From Amycolatopsis endophytica (GTDB taxonomy: Bacteria > Actinomycetota > Actinomycetes > Mycobacteriales > Pseudonocardiaceae), in NCBI RefSeq assembly GCF_013410405.1, contig NZ_JACCFK010000002.1, positions 620,001-684,000 of the forward strand: 64,000 nt of DNA, written 5' to 3'. This document shows, piece by piece, positions 8,311 through 17,087 of the stretch; within the stretch, counting starts at the first letter, position 1; every line of letters begins with the position of its first letter. Made by a program: the position numbers and the translations under genes. The notes under the pieces are model-generated. The model was not told the origin of the DNA and ran no database searches. It saw nothing but the letters and a program-made list of their open reading frames with translations.

Positions 8311-9471
8311 TCACCGTGGCGGGCGGTCGATCGCCAGTTTTCGGGCGCTCACACCGGCCCACGCCAGGCCGAAGGCCGTCACCGACAGCACTCCGGCCGC
8401 GCCGAGGCCCGAGGCGACCAGGCCGATCGCGCCGGGCACGATCACCTGGCCCGCCCGGTTTCCGGTGAGGCGCAGGGACATCGCGCGCCCGCGCGCGCCC
8501 GGCGGCGTGGATTCGGCGAGCCAGGACATCGTCAGCGGCTGGCCGACGCCGAGGCCCAGGCCGGCGACCACGATGACGAGCGCGAGCAGCCAGACCGGCA
8601 TCGGCACGGCCGCCGCACCGAGACCCACCGCCGCGGCGGCGATGCTCAGGATCAGCAGCCTGCGCCGCCCGAGCACCTTCGTCGCGCGTCCCAGCAGCAG
8701 GCGGGACACCATGGACGCCGTCGCGCGCAGGCCGAGCAGCACCCCGATGACACCGGAGGCGATGCCCCGTTCCGCGCCGAGCGCGGGCAGGTACACCAGC
8801 GAGATGTCCACCGCGGCGAGCACCACGCAGCTGATCATCAGCGCGCGGAACAGCCCGGGCAGCCGCAGCAGGGCCGTCACCGTGATCGGCCCGGCGGCCT
8901 TCTCCGCCATGGTGGAGGGACGGGTCCGCACCGCGAGCGAGCACGCCAGCAGGGCCACCGCGATGACCGTGGCGCCGCGGAAGATCGGTGTGGTGTGGGG
9001 AATGGCCTGGCTTCCCCCGAAGGCGACGATCAGCAGCGGCCCGAACGCCTGACCGAGCGAGGCGGCGAAGGTGTAGTAGCCGAAGGCCGAGTCCATCCGC
9101 GCCGACGCCGTCGTGTTCGCCACCATCGCCTGCTGGCCGACCACGGCACACAGGTGCCCGGCGCCCAGCAGCACGCTGCTGGCGATCAGGCCGGGCACCG
9201 AACCCCCGAGCGTCAGGAACGCCGCTCCGGCGGCGGTCATCAGCAGCGCGCCGGTCACCATCAGGCGCCGTTCCCCCACCCGGTCGACCAGGTGTCCCGC
9301 CGGCAACGCGAGCACCAGCGGCACCAGCGCGAAACTGCCGGACAGCACACCGAGCCAGCCCGGCGGGACGTCCAGTTCGAGCGCGCGGTACGAGGTCGCG
9401 GGCCGCAGGACGAACGTCACCGCCTGCGTCAGCACGGAATGGGCGAGCAGGACCCAGAGTTGTCGCCGCAC
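8311..9471 (-). CDS. MFS transporter, probable drug/metabolite efflux type
   Basis: A 386-residue membrane protein with about 12 hydrophobic segments. The loop between segments 2 and 3 reads GHLVDRVGERRLM, the usual MFS signature, and a second half-signature LLGRATKVLGRRRLL follows in the middle. The length and low conservation of the substrate region fit the DHA-type exporters but do not settle the direction of transport. It starts with GTG only 2 nt after the stop of the GntR gene upstream, so the two form one operon. Its 3' end abuts the 21-bp repeat array. The substrate is unknown. Confidence 0.85.
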   Translation of the reverse strand: MRRQLWVLLAHSVLTQAVTFVLRPATSYRALELDVPPGWLGVLSGSFALVPLVLALPAGHLVDRVGERRLMVTGALLMTAAGAAFLTLGGSVPGLIASSVLLGAGHLCAVVGQQAMVANTTASARMDSAFGYYTFAASLGQAFGPLLIVAFGGSQAIPHTTPIFRGATVIAVALLACSLAVRTRPSTMAEKAAGPITVTALLRLPGLFRALMISCVVLAAVDISLVYLPALGAERGIASGVIGVLLGLRATASMVSRLLLGRATKVLGRRRLLILSIAAAAVGLGAAAVPMPVWLLALVIVVAGLGLGVGQPLTMSWLAESTPPGARGRAMSLRLTGNRAGQVIVPGAIGLVASGLGAAGVLSVTAFGLAWAGVSARKLAIDRPPR

Positions 9472-9473
9472 GG

Positions 9474-10142
9474 CTACGACTCGCGCAGCCGCCAGGCTGC
9501 CTGCGCCCCGAGACTGGTGTCGATGTGCTCGCGCATCACCGCCGCGGCCCCGTCACCGTCGCCCGCCGCGACGCACTCCATCAGCATCCGGTGCTCCTCG
9601 GACGTCCTGGCCCGCGCCCCGGGGGTGCGCTCGGCCTCCAGCGCGAGCCGCCGGTAGCGGTCGGCCTTGTCCCACAACCCTTCGAGCGCGTCGATGAGCA
9701 GGTCGTTGTGGGACGCGCGGTAGATCGCCCGGTGGAAGCGGCGGTGCCGCAGCAGGTGCTCGTAGCCGGGATTGCCGGGCAGCGGTTCGAGCCCGGCGAG
9801 CGCGTCGCGGATCTCGGCGATGTCGGACCTGCTGCGCCGTTCGGCGGCCAGCGAGGCGGCCAGCGGGTCGAGCGAGCGCCGCATCTCCAACAGGTCGCGC
9901 GCCTCCTCCGCCCTGAGTTCGGCGACGTGCGCGTCGCGGTGCGCGTCGAGCTCGACCAGCCCTTCGGCCTTGAGCCGCCGCAGCGCCTCGCGCAGCGGGG
10001 TGGTGCTGATGCCGATGGCGCGGGCCAGTGTCGCCTGGTTGATCACCGAGCCCGGCGGGAACTCGCCGGAGAGGATCTTCTCGCGCACGCTGTCGTAGGC
10101 CATCTCGCTCTTCGTGACCAGCTGGGCCACCGGTTCACCCAC
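9474..10142 (-). CDS. GntR-family transcriptional regulator, FCD subfamily
   Basis: A 222-residue regulator with an N-terminal winged helix-turn-helix (INQATLARAIGISTTPLREA) followed by an FCD ligand-binding domain containing LLEMRRSLDPLAASLA and HRRFHRAIYRASHN, where histidines typical of the metal-binding FCD site are present. The start at the GTG at 10142 is supported by a GGAGGG ribosome binding site 9 nt upstream; the frame stays open further upstream without a better start. It is in an operon with the MFS gene 2 nt downstream and divergent from the Nramp-like gene. TATAA-centred palindromes at 10162-10170 and 10234-10245 are candidate operators. Confidence 0.9.
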   Translation of the reverse strand: MGEPVAQLVTKSEMAYDSVREKILSGEFPPGSVINQATLARAIGISTTPLREALRRLKAEGLVELDAHRDAHVAELRAEEARDLLEMRRSLDPLAASLAAERRSRSDIAEIRDALAGLEPLPGNPGYEHLLRHRRFHRAIYRASHNDLLIDALEGLWDKADRYRRLALEAERTPGARARTSEEHRMLMECVAAGDGDGAAAVMREHIDTSLGAQAAWRLRES

Positions 10143-10161
10143 GCCCGCGCTCCCTCCACTG

Positions 10162-10245
10162 CCTATAACCTGGCGCAGCACATTCTTCCGGCAGGGTAAC
10201 CGACTGAGCGCGCTGAATCGGCAAAGGTGACAGCGGTTATAACCG
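10162..10245. promoter_or_regulatory. Divergent control region with two GGTTATA-type sites
   Basis: The 12-bp perfect palindrome CGGTTATAACCG lies at 10234-10245. A related site, CCTATAACC (reverse GGTTATAGG), lies at 10162-10170, 72 nt away. Both stand between the GntR gene and the divergent Nramp-like gene and are the only AT-rich spots in the region. They are candidate operators for the GntR protein and may overlap -10 boxes. Confidence 0.5.
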
Positions 10246-10340
10246 GAACCCGGCCACGCTGTCACTGGACCCTTGACCACCTACCGCTTTGGGTGCTTAC
10301 TGCCTCCGATGTCCGTTTTCGGACCTCCTGGGAGGTGGTC

Positions 10341-11867
10341 ATGGTCGACCCGTCCGGAGCGCCGGTGTCCCCGCCGGCCGCGAGTGAGTACCAGATCGGC
10401 GTCAGCAGGCCCCCGCTCGCGGTGGACGACCTGCCGGAGCCGGAGGAGGTGTTCCGGGTTCGCAGGCTGGGCCCGGTGCAGATCGTCCGGTTCGTGATCG
10501 GGCCGAGCCTCATCGCCCTGGGGATCTCGATCGGCAGCGGTGAGTGGCTGCTCGGCCCGCAGGCGGTGGGCACGTTCGGTTTCGTCGGTGTCGGCTGGGT
10601 GATCACGGTGTCGGCTCTGCTGCAGACCTTCTACAACGTCGAGGTGTCCCGTTACGTGATGGCCACCGGCGAGGTGCCGATCGTCGGGTTCGGGCGGGTG
10701 CCGCCGGGCGCCAAGGTGTGGATCCCGTTCTCCCTGCTGGTGCTCTACTTCGCCTTCATCTTCGGCGGCTGGGCCGCCGGTGCCGGTCAGGGGTTGTTCG
10801 CGCTGATCGCGGGGCGCCCCAACAACTCCGGCGAGCTGGAGTACGTGCGACTGCTCGGGATCGGGCTGCTGCTGGTGGTCTTCGTGATCACCGTGCTGGC
10901 CCGCAAGATCTCCCGCGCGCTGGAGCTGGCGAACTGGGTGCTGGTCGGGGCCGTGATCCTGGTCCTGCTGGTCGTCACGATCGCGATCGTGCCGGGATCG
11001 GTGTGGTGGGACGGGATCCGCGGGCTCGTCACGCCCGCCGCTCCCCCGGAGGGCATCACCGCGACGCAGCTCGGCGGGCTGGCGGGGTTCACCGCGCTGG
11101 CGTCCGGTCTGAACTGGTATGTGATGAACCACTACCGGGACAAGGGTTACGGCATGGGCTACCGCGTCGGGTTCATCTCCGGTCTGCGCGGGGCGGGCTC
11201 GAAGGTGAAACCGGTGGGCGTCACCTTCCCCGACGACGCGGCGAACGCGGGCCGGTGGAAGCGCTGGTACCGGCTGCTGCTCACCGATCTGTGGGGCGTG
11301 TTCTTCGTCGGCGCGATGGTCGGCATGCTGTTGCCGACCGTGCTGATGTCGCACGTGGTGGCGACCAGCGGGCAGCGGCCGTCGTCGTCGAACGTCCCGA
11401 CGTTCACCGCGACGCAGCTCGGCGCGGAGTACGGCCAGTGGATGTTCTCCGTGATGCTGGCCGTCGGGGTGCTCATCCTGTTCTCCACCCAGCTGGGCAT
11501 CTTCGAGGCGCTGGTGCGCAACTTCACCGACGCCTCGCACGCCAGCAGCCCACGCCTGCGACGCCTGATCGAGGGCGATCCGCGGCGGTTCTACTTCCCG
11601 TTCATGCTGGTGGTGCTGGCGGTCATCGCGGGCGCGATGCACCTGGCGCTGCCCACGGACCTGGTCCAGACCTCGGCGAACATGTCGAACCTGGGCGCGC
11701 TGATCTTCCCGTTCGCGCTGATGTACCTGAACTCGCGCCTGCCGAAGGCGGCCCGTCCCCGGACGTGGCACTACCTGATCCTGGTGCTGAACTTCCTGTT
11801 CTTCGGGTTCTTCTTCGTCAACTTCGTCTACGAGCTGGTCACCGGAGGCGCGTTGGTCAGGTTCTAG
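10341..11867 (+). CDS. Nramp-related multi-pass membrane protein lacking the canonical metal-site motif
   Basis: A 508-residue membrane protein with about 11-12 hydrophobic helices. The first helix reads GPSLIALGISIGSGEWLLGP, the position and context of helix 1 in the Nramp/SLC11 family, but the metal-coordinating DPGN motif is absent, and so is the MPH motif expected in helix 6. The start at ATG 10341 has GGGAGG 5-6 nt upstream; the frame is open further upstream without a ribosome binding site. It is divergent from a GntR/FCD-MFS operon with paired palindromes between them, so regulation by that GntR is plausible. Because the ligand residues differ, the cargo may not be Mn2+ or Fe2+. Confidence 0.75.
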   Translation: MVDPSGAPVSPPAASEYQIGVSRPPLAVDDLPEPEEVFRVRRLGPVQIVRFVIGPSLIALGISIGSGEWLLGPQAVGTFGFVGVGWVITVSALLQTFYNVEVSRYVMATGEVPIVGFGRVPPGAKVWIPFSLLVLYFAFIFGGWAAGAGQGLFALIAGRPNNSGELEYVRLLGIGLLLVVFVITVLARKISRALELANWVLVGAVILVLLVVTIAIVPGSVWWDGIRGLVTPAAPPEGITATQLGGLAGFTALASGLNWYVMNHYRDKGYGMGYRVGFISGLRGAGSKVKPVGVTFPDDAANAGRWKRWYRLLLTDLWGVFFVGAMVGMLLPTVLMSHVVATSGQRPSSSNVPTFTATQLGAEYGQWMFSVMLAVGVLILFSTQLGIFEALVRNFTDASHASSPRLRRLIEGDPRRFYFPFMLVVLAVIAGAMHLALPTDLVQTSANMSNLGALIFPFALMYLNSRLPKAARPRTWHYLILVLNFLFFGFFFVNFVYELVTGGALVRF

Positions 11868-11922
11868 CACGGAGGTGGACCACCGTGATCAATCCGCGGG
11901 CAGCCGGGCAGCCGTGGCCTCG

Positions 11923-12494
11923 ATGACCTGGGCCTGCCACGCTCGCGGCCACCTCGCGAACCACCTCAAGGCGATCGGCCGTGAGGTCCGCCGGACCACG
12001 GCGACCAGCGGCGAAACCGTCTCCGTCCTGGTGCGACGGAGGTACGACGCGACGGCGGCCGACGTGTGGGACGCCGTCACCGATCCGGTACGGGTGCGCC
12101 GATGGTTCCTGCCACTGACCGGAGATCTTCGCGAAGGCGGCACGTTCCAGCTGGAGGGCAACGCCGGCGGGGACATCCTGACCTGCGACGCGCCCCGGCT
12201 GCTGAAGGTGACCTTCGGCGGGCCCACGAGCATCGTCGAAGTCCGCCTGACCGCCGACGGCGAGTCCACCGACCTCGGACTGGAACACACGGTGCCGATC
12301 GAGATCGCCCAGAGCGACGCGGGCGCCCTGTTCGTCGGGCCGGCTGGGACGGCGCGTTGCTGGCGCTGGCGTTGTCCTTCGCGGGCGAGATCGCCGAGGA
12401 CCCCGTGGCGGCCGCGAATTCGCGCGAGAGCCAGGAGTTCAGCGCCGGTCCGGCGATGGTCACTGCCCTGACGGACGCCGGGCCGGGCCGGTGA
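11923..12494 (+). pseudogene. SRPBCC/AHSA1-domain protein, frameshifted near 12343
   Basis: The first frame encodes a SRPBCC (Bet v1-like) fold: VRRRYDATAADVWDAVTDP followed by RVRRWFLPLTGDLREGGTF and GLEHTVPIEI. After FVGP it runs into arginine-rich nonsense. In the +1 frame the expected ending appears: GWDGALLALALSFAGEIAED, then PVAAANSRESQEF, to a TGA at 12492-12494. Adding one G near 12343 would restore GPGWDG, so a single-base deletion in the gene, or a sequencing error, is indicated. The start is uncertain: ATG 11923 is used here, GTG 11875 is in frame upstream, and the GGAGG at 11871 better serves a 13-codon frame starting at 11885. The gene follows the Nramp-like gene on the same strand. 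No substrate can be assigned. Confidence 0.75.
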
Positions 12495-12585
12495 CGAGCC
12501 CCGGAATTCACCCGAACTCGTGGTTTGACGGGCCGTTGCCCCCGCTCCGGCCCCCAGAACGGCTCACCCTCGCTACGGTGCCGCC

Positions 12586-13134
12586 GTGGCTTCCCCGCTG
12601 CGCATCACCTCGTCCCGTCTCCAGCGCCAGACCTGCTGGGCGGCGATCGCCGCGCTCGCCCTGCTCTCCGGCTGGGTGCTGCTCGACTCCCGGGCACCCG
12701 AACCGGCCGCCGCGCCCGCTCCCCGGCCCGTCCCGCCGCCGGCACCGGTCAGCACGGCCCCGCCCGCGCCGCGCACCGCGCTGTGCCCGGACTCCGCGCG
12801 GGCGTGCGTCGACGAGGAGCGGCGCCTGAGCTGGCTGCAGCACCACGGCGAGATCACCTACGGCCCGGTCCGGGTCATGCCGGGCACCGACGCCGCCCCG
12901 GACTCCGTCGCCACGCCGCGCGGGCTCTTCCGGGTCGAGTGGAAGGACGCCGACCACGTCAGCGGCGAGTTCGGCGACCCGATGAACCACTCGGTGTTCT
13001 TCGCCCCCGGCGGGATCGCCTTCCACGAGGGCAGCCTGGATGCGCCCTCCCATGGCTGCGTCCACCTGTCGGCCGTCGACGCGGCGCTGTTCTTCGACGC
13101 GCTCCCGGTCGGCTCCGAGGTCGCCGTCTTCTGA
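12586..13134 (+). CDS. L,D-transpeptidase (YkuD-type) with N-terminal membrane anchor
   Basis: A 182-residue exported protein. Residues about 17-35 form a hydrophobic signal/anchor, then a proline/alanine-rich linker to about residue 65, then a compact catalytic domain. The active-site signature is present as FHEGSLDAPSHGCVHL, with the catalytic cysteine in HGCVH. Such enzymes form 3-3 cross-links in peptidoglycan or attach proteins to it. It lacks the Ig-like domains of the large mycobacterial Ldts and is close to the minimal domain. TACGGT at 12574-12579 lies 6 nt before the GTG, so the transcript is probably leaderless. Confidence 0.88.
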   Translation: MASPLRITSSRLQRQTCWAAIAALALLSGWVLLDSRAPEPAAAPAPRPVPPPAPVSTAPPAPRTALCPDSARACVDEERRLSWLQHHGEITYGPVRVMPGTDAAPDSVATPRGLFRVEWKDADHVSGEFGDPMNHSVFFAPGGIAFHEGSLDAPSHGCVHLSAVDAALFFDALPVGSEVAVF

Positions 13135-13191
13135 CACCGGCGGAGATCACTGTCCGGTTCGGCATCGATTTTCCCGTTCCGGCGTGTCACC

Positions 13192-13566
13192 ATGAACCGG
13201 ATGGAGTCCGGTGAACGGCCACTGCCGAGCGCTCCGTTCGCCGTCACCGTGGACGAGCGGCAGGCGGCGCTGGTCGTGCGGGCGGCGGGCGAACTCGACG
13301 GCTCGACCGTGCCGCGCCTGCGCGCGATCATGCTCGGTGTCCTGGGCCGTCCGCCCGCGCTGGTGGTCGTCGACCTGTCCGGCGTGACGTTCCTCGGATC
13401 GTGCGCCCTGCACCTGCTGCTCGAGGTCCAGGAGCTGGCGGGCATGGCCACCGAGGTCCGGTTCGTGGCGCACGCGCCCGGCACCGTCAAACCGTTGCGC
13501 ATCACCGGGACCATCGCCGCGCTCGACCTCTACCCCACCCTGTCCCAGGCCCTCCGGCTGACCTGA
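13192..13566 (+). CDS. STAS-domain protein, anti-sigma factor antagonist type
   Basis: A 124-residue single STAS domain, recognisable from AGELDGSTVPRLRA and the phosphorylation-loop segment VVDLSGVTFLGSCALHLLLE, in which the serine of LGSCAL is at the usual phosphoacceptor position. Such proteins sequester an anti-sigma kinase when unphosphorylated and so release a sigma factor. No kinase or sigma gene is adjacent; a second STAS gene (18737-19153) and a degenerate HATPase gene (19140-19505) lie 5 kb away. Two ATGs (13192 and 13201) are possible starts. It converges on the CorA gene with a 4-nt gap. Confidence 0.88.
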   Translation: MNRMESGERPLPSAPFAVTVDERQAALVVRAAGELDGSTVPRLRAIMLGVLGRPPALVVVDLSGVTFLGSCALHLLLEVQELAGMATEVRFVAHAPGTVKPLRITGTIAALDLYPTLSQALRLT

Positions 13567-13570
13567 GCGC

Positions 13571-14542
13571 TCACAGCCAGTCGCGTCGTTTGAACATCAC
13601 GTAGAGGGCCGCGGACAGCACCACGATCACCGCCGTGGACAGCCAGAACCCCCACGGCTGCTCGAATCCCGGGTAGGGGACGTTCTGGCCGTAGAACCCG
13701 GTGATCGCCGTCGGCACCGCGATGATCGCCGCCCAGCTGGTCACCTTCTTCATGATCATGTTGAGCCGGTTGCCCTGCAGGCTCAGCTGTGTCTCGCGGA
13801 TCGTGGTGACCAGGTCCCGCAACGATTCCGTCCACTCCGACGCGCGCAGCACGTGGTCGTAGACGTCCTGGTAGTAGGGCGTCAGCGTCTCGTCGACGAG
13901 GTGGTGGTCCCGGCGCATCAGCGAGTTCACCACCTCCCGCATCGGCAGCACGACGCGCCGCAGGGCAACGAGGCTCTTGCGCAGCCGCAGCGAGCGGCGC
14001 TGCATGCCGGTGTGGTCGACGTGCTCGGCGAACACCCCGTCCTCCAGCGCCTCGATCTCGTCGTCCATCGCCTGCACCGCCTCGAAGTGCGTGTCGACGA
14101 TGTAGTCCAGCAGCCCGTGCACGAGGTAGCCGACACCACCCTTGGCGAGGTCGGCGGAGTCGTCCCAGCGCCGCACGACGGCCTCGATGTCGAAGTGCCC
14201 GTCCTTGCGCACCGTCACCAGGGCCCGGTCGGTGAGGAAGGCGGCGAGTTCGCTGTCGGTGAGGGTCCCGGTGCCGGCGTCCAGCCGGACGGCGTAGGCG
14301 GTGAGGAACGAGTGCGTCTCGTAGCGGTCGAGCTTGGGCCGCTGGTGCTCGTGCACCGCGTCCTCGACGGCCAGCCGGTGCAGGCCCAGCTCCTCGCTGA
14401 TCGTGGCGAGATCGTCCTCGGCCGGAGTGGCGAGGTCGAGCCACACCACCGCCGCCGGATCCTGGAGGTGATCGGACAGTTCGGCGGCGGGAAAGTTTTC
14501 GGCCTCGAGAACCCCGTGGCGGTAGACGCGCGTGCGGACCAT
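13571..14542 (-). CDS. CorA-family divalent cation transporter with GQN instead of GMN
   Basis: A 323-residue protein: a soluble alpha/beta N-terminal domain, a long helical stalk (roughly residues 150-260), and two C-terminal membrane helices. Helix 1 ends in ITGFYGQNVPYPGF, where canonical CorA has YGMN; the glutamine variant occurs among CorA relatives and may alter selectivity. A cytoplasmic basic patch KRRDW closes the protein. It probably transports Mg2+ or another divalent ion across the cytoplasmic membrane. TAGCGT (complement of 14549-14554) is 6 nt before the ATG, so the transcript is probably leaderless. It is divergent from the Gfo/Idh gene. Confidence 0.87.
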   Translation of the reverse strand: MVRTRVYRHGVLEAENFPAAELSDHLQDPAAVVWLDLATPAEDDLATISEELGLHRLAVEDAVHEHQRPKLDRYETHSFLTAYAVRLDAGTGTLTDSELAAFLTDRALVTVRKDGHFDIEAVVRRWDDSADLAKGGVGYLVHGLLDYIVDTHFEAVQAMDDEIEALEDGVFAEHVDHTGMQRRSLRLRKSLVALRRVVLPMREVVNSLMRRDHHLVDETLTPYYQDVYDHVLRASEWTESLRDLVTTIRETQLSLQGNRLNMIMKKVTSWAAIIAVPTAITGFYGQNVPYPGFEQPWGFWLSTAVIVVLSAALYVMFKRRDWL

Positions 14543-14603
14543 GTGCCCACGCTAAGGTGTGCGACGGCCTTGTGCGCACTCGAAGAGCTGGGGGCATTTC
14601 GCG

Positions 14604-15587
14604 GTGGAACCACTTCGCATCGGCATCCTCGGTGCCGCCCGCATCGCCGCGACGGCGATCGTCGCGCCCGCCCACGACACCGGGCACCGGCTCGTCGCGA
14701 TCGCCGCGCGGGACCGTGGCCGGGCCGAGGCGTTCGCCGCCCAGCACGGCGTCGAGCGGGTCGCCGCCTCCTACGCGGACCTGCTCGCCGACGACGAGAT
14801 CGACGTCGTCTACAACCCGCTGCCCAACGGGCTGCACGGGCGCTGGAACCTGGCCGCGGTGCGGGCGGGCAAGCACGTCCTGACCGAGAAACCGTTCGCC
14901 GCCAACGCCGCCGAAGCCCGCGAGGTCACCGCCGCGGCGGCCGCGGCGGGGGTGCGGGTAGTGGAGGCGTTCCACTACCACTACCACCCGGTCCTGCTGC
15001 GCCTGCACGAACTCCTGGACTCGGGCGAGCTGGGCGAGCTGCGCTCGGCGAAGGCCGAGCTGCTCATCCCGGCACCCGCCGAAACGGACCCGCGCTGGTC
15101 GTTCGACCTGGCCGGTGGCGCACTGATGGACGTCGGCTGTTACGGACTGCACGCGGTGCGGGGCCTGGCGCCGTGGGCAGGCGGTGCGCCGGTCCTGGAA
15201 TCGGCGAGCGGGACCGTGCGGGCCGGGCATCCGGGCGTGGACGAGACGATGGACGCGCGGCTGACGTTCCCCGGCGGGGCCACGGCCACGATGCGCTGCG
15301 ACATGGCAGCCGCCGAGGTGCGCTTCGCCCTGCGGTTGACCGGAACGCGGGGCGAGGCGACGGCCGTCAACTTCGTCCGCCCGGACACCGACGACCGGCT
15401 CCTCGTGGGCGACCGGGTCGAGCACCCCGGACGGCGGCCGTCCTACTCCTACCAGCTGGCGGCCTTCGCCGCGCACCTGCGCGAAGGCGCTCCGCCGCGG
15501 GACGACCCCGCGGACACGGTGGCGACGATGACGCTCATCGACGACTGCTACCGCGCCGCGGGGTTCCCGCTCCGCCCGCGCGCTTGA
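14604..15587 (+). CDS. Gfo/Idh/MocA-family NAD(P)-dependent oxidoreductase
   Basis: A 327-residue oxidoreductase. The N-terminal Rossmann fold begins RIGILGAARIAATAI, the EKPF motif (VLTEKPFAANAAEA) lies near residue 95, and the C-terminal beta-sheet domain contains the GGALMDVGCYGLHAVR segment typical of the family. These enzymes oxidise or reduce sugars, inositols or related compounds. The GTG at 14604 was chosen because the protein then starts immediately before the Rossmann strand; an upstream in-frame start at 14559 would add 15 poorly conserved residues. No sugar-pathway genes are adjacent, so the substrate is unknown. Confidence 0.9.
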   Translation: MEPLRIGILGAARIAATAIVAPAHDTGHRLVAIAARDRGRAEAFAAQHGVERVAASYADLLADDEIDVVYNPLPNGLHGRWNLAAVRAGKHVLTEKPFAANAAEAREVTAAAAAAGVRVVEAFHYHYHPVLLRLHELLDSGELGELRSAKAELLIPAPAETDPRWSFDLAGGALMDVGCYGLHAVRGLAPWAGGAPVLESASGTVRAGHPGVDETMDARLTFPGGATATMRCDMAAAEVRFALRLTGTRGEATAVNFVRPDTDDRLLVGDRVEHPGRRPSYSYQLAAFAAHLREGAPPRDDPADTVATMTLIDDCYRAAGFPLRPRA

Positions 15588-15794
15588 GGCGCCAGCACGG
15601 AGGAACGGACTCCGGGCGCCGGGCGCGCTGAACCGTGTTTCGTCAGTGGCGGAGCCGCTTGCAGTGGGCCGTGCGCTGGCACCGCCGCGGGGTGATTCAG
15701 TGGGGTCGCGCGGAGCGCGTCCGTTGAGGGCGGTGGCGGGCAGACGGGAGGGGCCGCTACCCGCACCGCCACGCACACCACTCCGAAACAGTCC

Positions 15795-17087
15795 CTAAGC
15801 CTGCTGCTCCTGTTGCTCCGCCGTCCAGGAAGCCTCCGCCGACTTCTGGATGTCGAGCAGCTGCCGGACGGAGTCCTGGGTGGCCTTGATCGGCCAGGCC
15901 CAGTACTCCTTCGCGTTGTCGGAGTCCGCGATCCACTGCTTGAAGACCTTGAACGACTCCGGGTGGTTGTCCCTCAGTTCGTTCTCGATCTTCTTGTACT
16001 TGCTCCACGCGTCGGGCATCTTGGTCTTCAACCACTCTTCGTGGGTCTTGGTCCACGGGCCCTTCGGCGGGGGCGCGATGTCGTCGGCCGCGGTGTGGTA
16101 CGAGCTGCTCGATCCACTGTGGACGCTCGCACCGTCGTCGGCCGTGTGGTACGAGCTGGTGGTTGTTCCACTGTGGACGCTCGCGCCGTCGTCGGCGGTG
16201 TGGTAGGTGCTGCTGGACGGGGCGGGGCTGGCCGGACGGCTCGTGGGCGGCCGCTCCGGCAGCTCGATCGGCCGGTTCTGCAGCGTCTGGCGGGTCTTGA
16301 GGAGGTTGACCAGCTGCTGCGTCCGGGCGCCCGAGCGCGTGGCCTGCGCGACGACGGCCGCGAGCTTGCTGGCCAGCGACGTGGCCGTGAGCGTGGCCTG
16401 CGTGACGCTGTAGGTGACGGCGGCGACGATCGAGGCCCCGAACGTGATGACGGCGGTGGCCATCGCGATCAGCACGGCCGAGATGATGTCGCCGAGCACG
16501 GTGGTGATCAGGTCGCGGAACAGCCCGCGCACCGCGGAGATGATCGCCATGTTCGTGTGGATCACGTACCCGACGATGTCCGTGCCGTGGGCCTTGCTCT
16601 CCAGGTCCGCGGCGAGTTCCTTCATCCGGTTGTTGAAGGCGTCCGCGCCGGAGCCGGTCCACGAGCTGACCGCGCCCTCCAGCGATTTGGTCTGGTCCTC
16701 GCCGATCTTGCGGATCGACTCGGCGATCTTGTGCACCTCCTCCCCCAGCTTCTGGATCTCGTCCGGGTCACCCATGAGCATGTCCAGCGGTTCCCGCAGG
16801 AAGCTCACGTGCTCGATCAGCCAGCCCAGCCCGGCCGAGATGAGGCTGCCCAGCGGGTTGATGGCCAGCTTGACCGTGTCGACGGCCGAGGCGATGACGC
16901 CGAGCCCGATCGCGGCACCGAGCGCGGCCTTGTCGGAGTCGTCGGCGGTTTTGATGTCGTTGCAGCTGCGGATGAGGAAGGTGTAGGAGTCCAGGAATCC
17001 CGCGCCGGAGAACTGGTTGGTGCTGGTGATCACGACCCCCGCGCCGAAGTCCGGCGCGGCGTTCGGATCGAAGCCGGTCGTCGTCAC
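15795..17087 (-). CDS. Large WXG100-like type VII secretion substrate with acidic/serine repeats
   Basis: A 430-residue protein of unknown exact function. Residues about 95-175 form a helical hairpin with a WTG turn (W143 in SWTGSGADAF) like WXG100/ESX proteins. A hydrophobic helical stretch follows (about 170-240), then a low-complexity linker with repeats of SYHTADDGASVHSG (two copies and a partial third), then a charged C-terminal helical domain containing EEWLKTKMPDAWSKY. The layout of N-terminal WXG, linker and C-terminal domain matches secreted polymorphic effectors, but the C-terminal domain is not recognised. Its GTG overlaps the stop of the EspC-like gene as GTGA. No adjacent immunity gene is evident. 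Confidence 0.75.
   Translation of the reverse strand: MTTTGFDPNAAPDFGAGVVITSTNQFSGAGFLDSYTFLIRSCNDIKTADDSDKAALGAAIGLGVIASAVDTVKLAINPLGSLISAGLGWLIEHVSFLREPLDMLMGDPDEIQKLGEEVHKIAESIRKIGEDQTKSLEGAVSSWTGSGADAFNNRMKELAADLESKAHGTDIVGYVIHTNMAIISAVRGLFRDLITTVLGDIISAVLIAMATAVITFGASIVAAVTYSVTQATLTATSLASKLAAVVAQATRSGARTQQLVNLLKTRQTLQNRPIELPERPPTSRPASPAPSSSTYHTADDGASVHSGTTTSSYHTADDGASVHSGSSSSYHTAADDIAPPPKGPWTKTHEEWLKTKMPDAWSKYKKIENELRDNHPESFKVFKQWIADSDNAKEYWAWPIKATQDSVRQLLDIQKSAEASWTAEQQEQQA
16080..16212 (-). repeat. In-gene tandem repeat encoding the SYHTADDGASVHSG linker
   Basis: Two near-identical DNA blocks containing TCCACTGTGGACGCTCGC followed by CCGTCGTCGGC, plus a partial third copy, encode the serine/acidic linker of the T7SS substrate. 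The close nucleotide identity suggests recent duplication and possible copy-number variation. Confidence 0.7.

Noticed and set aside
16080..16212. CRISPR or intergenic repeat
   Set aside because: The repeats lie in frame within the T7SS substrate gene and encode its linker.
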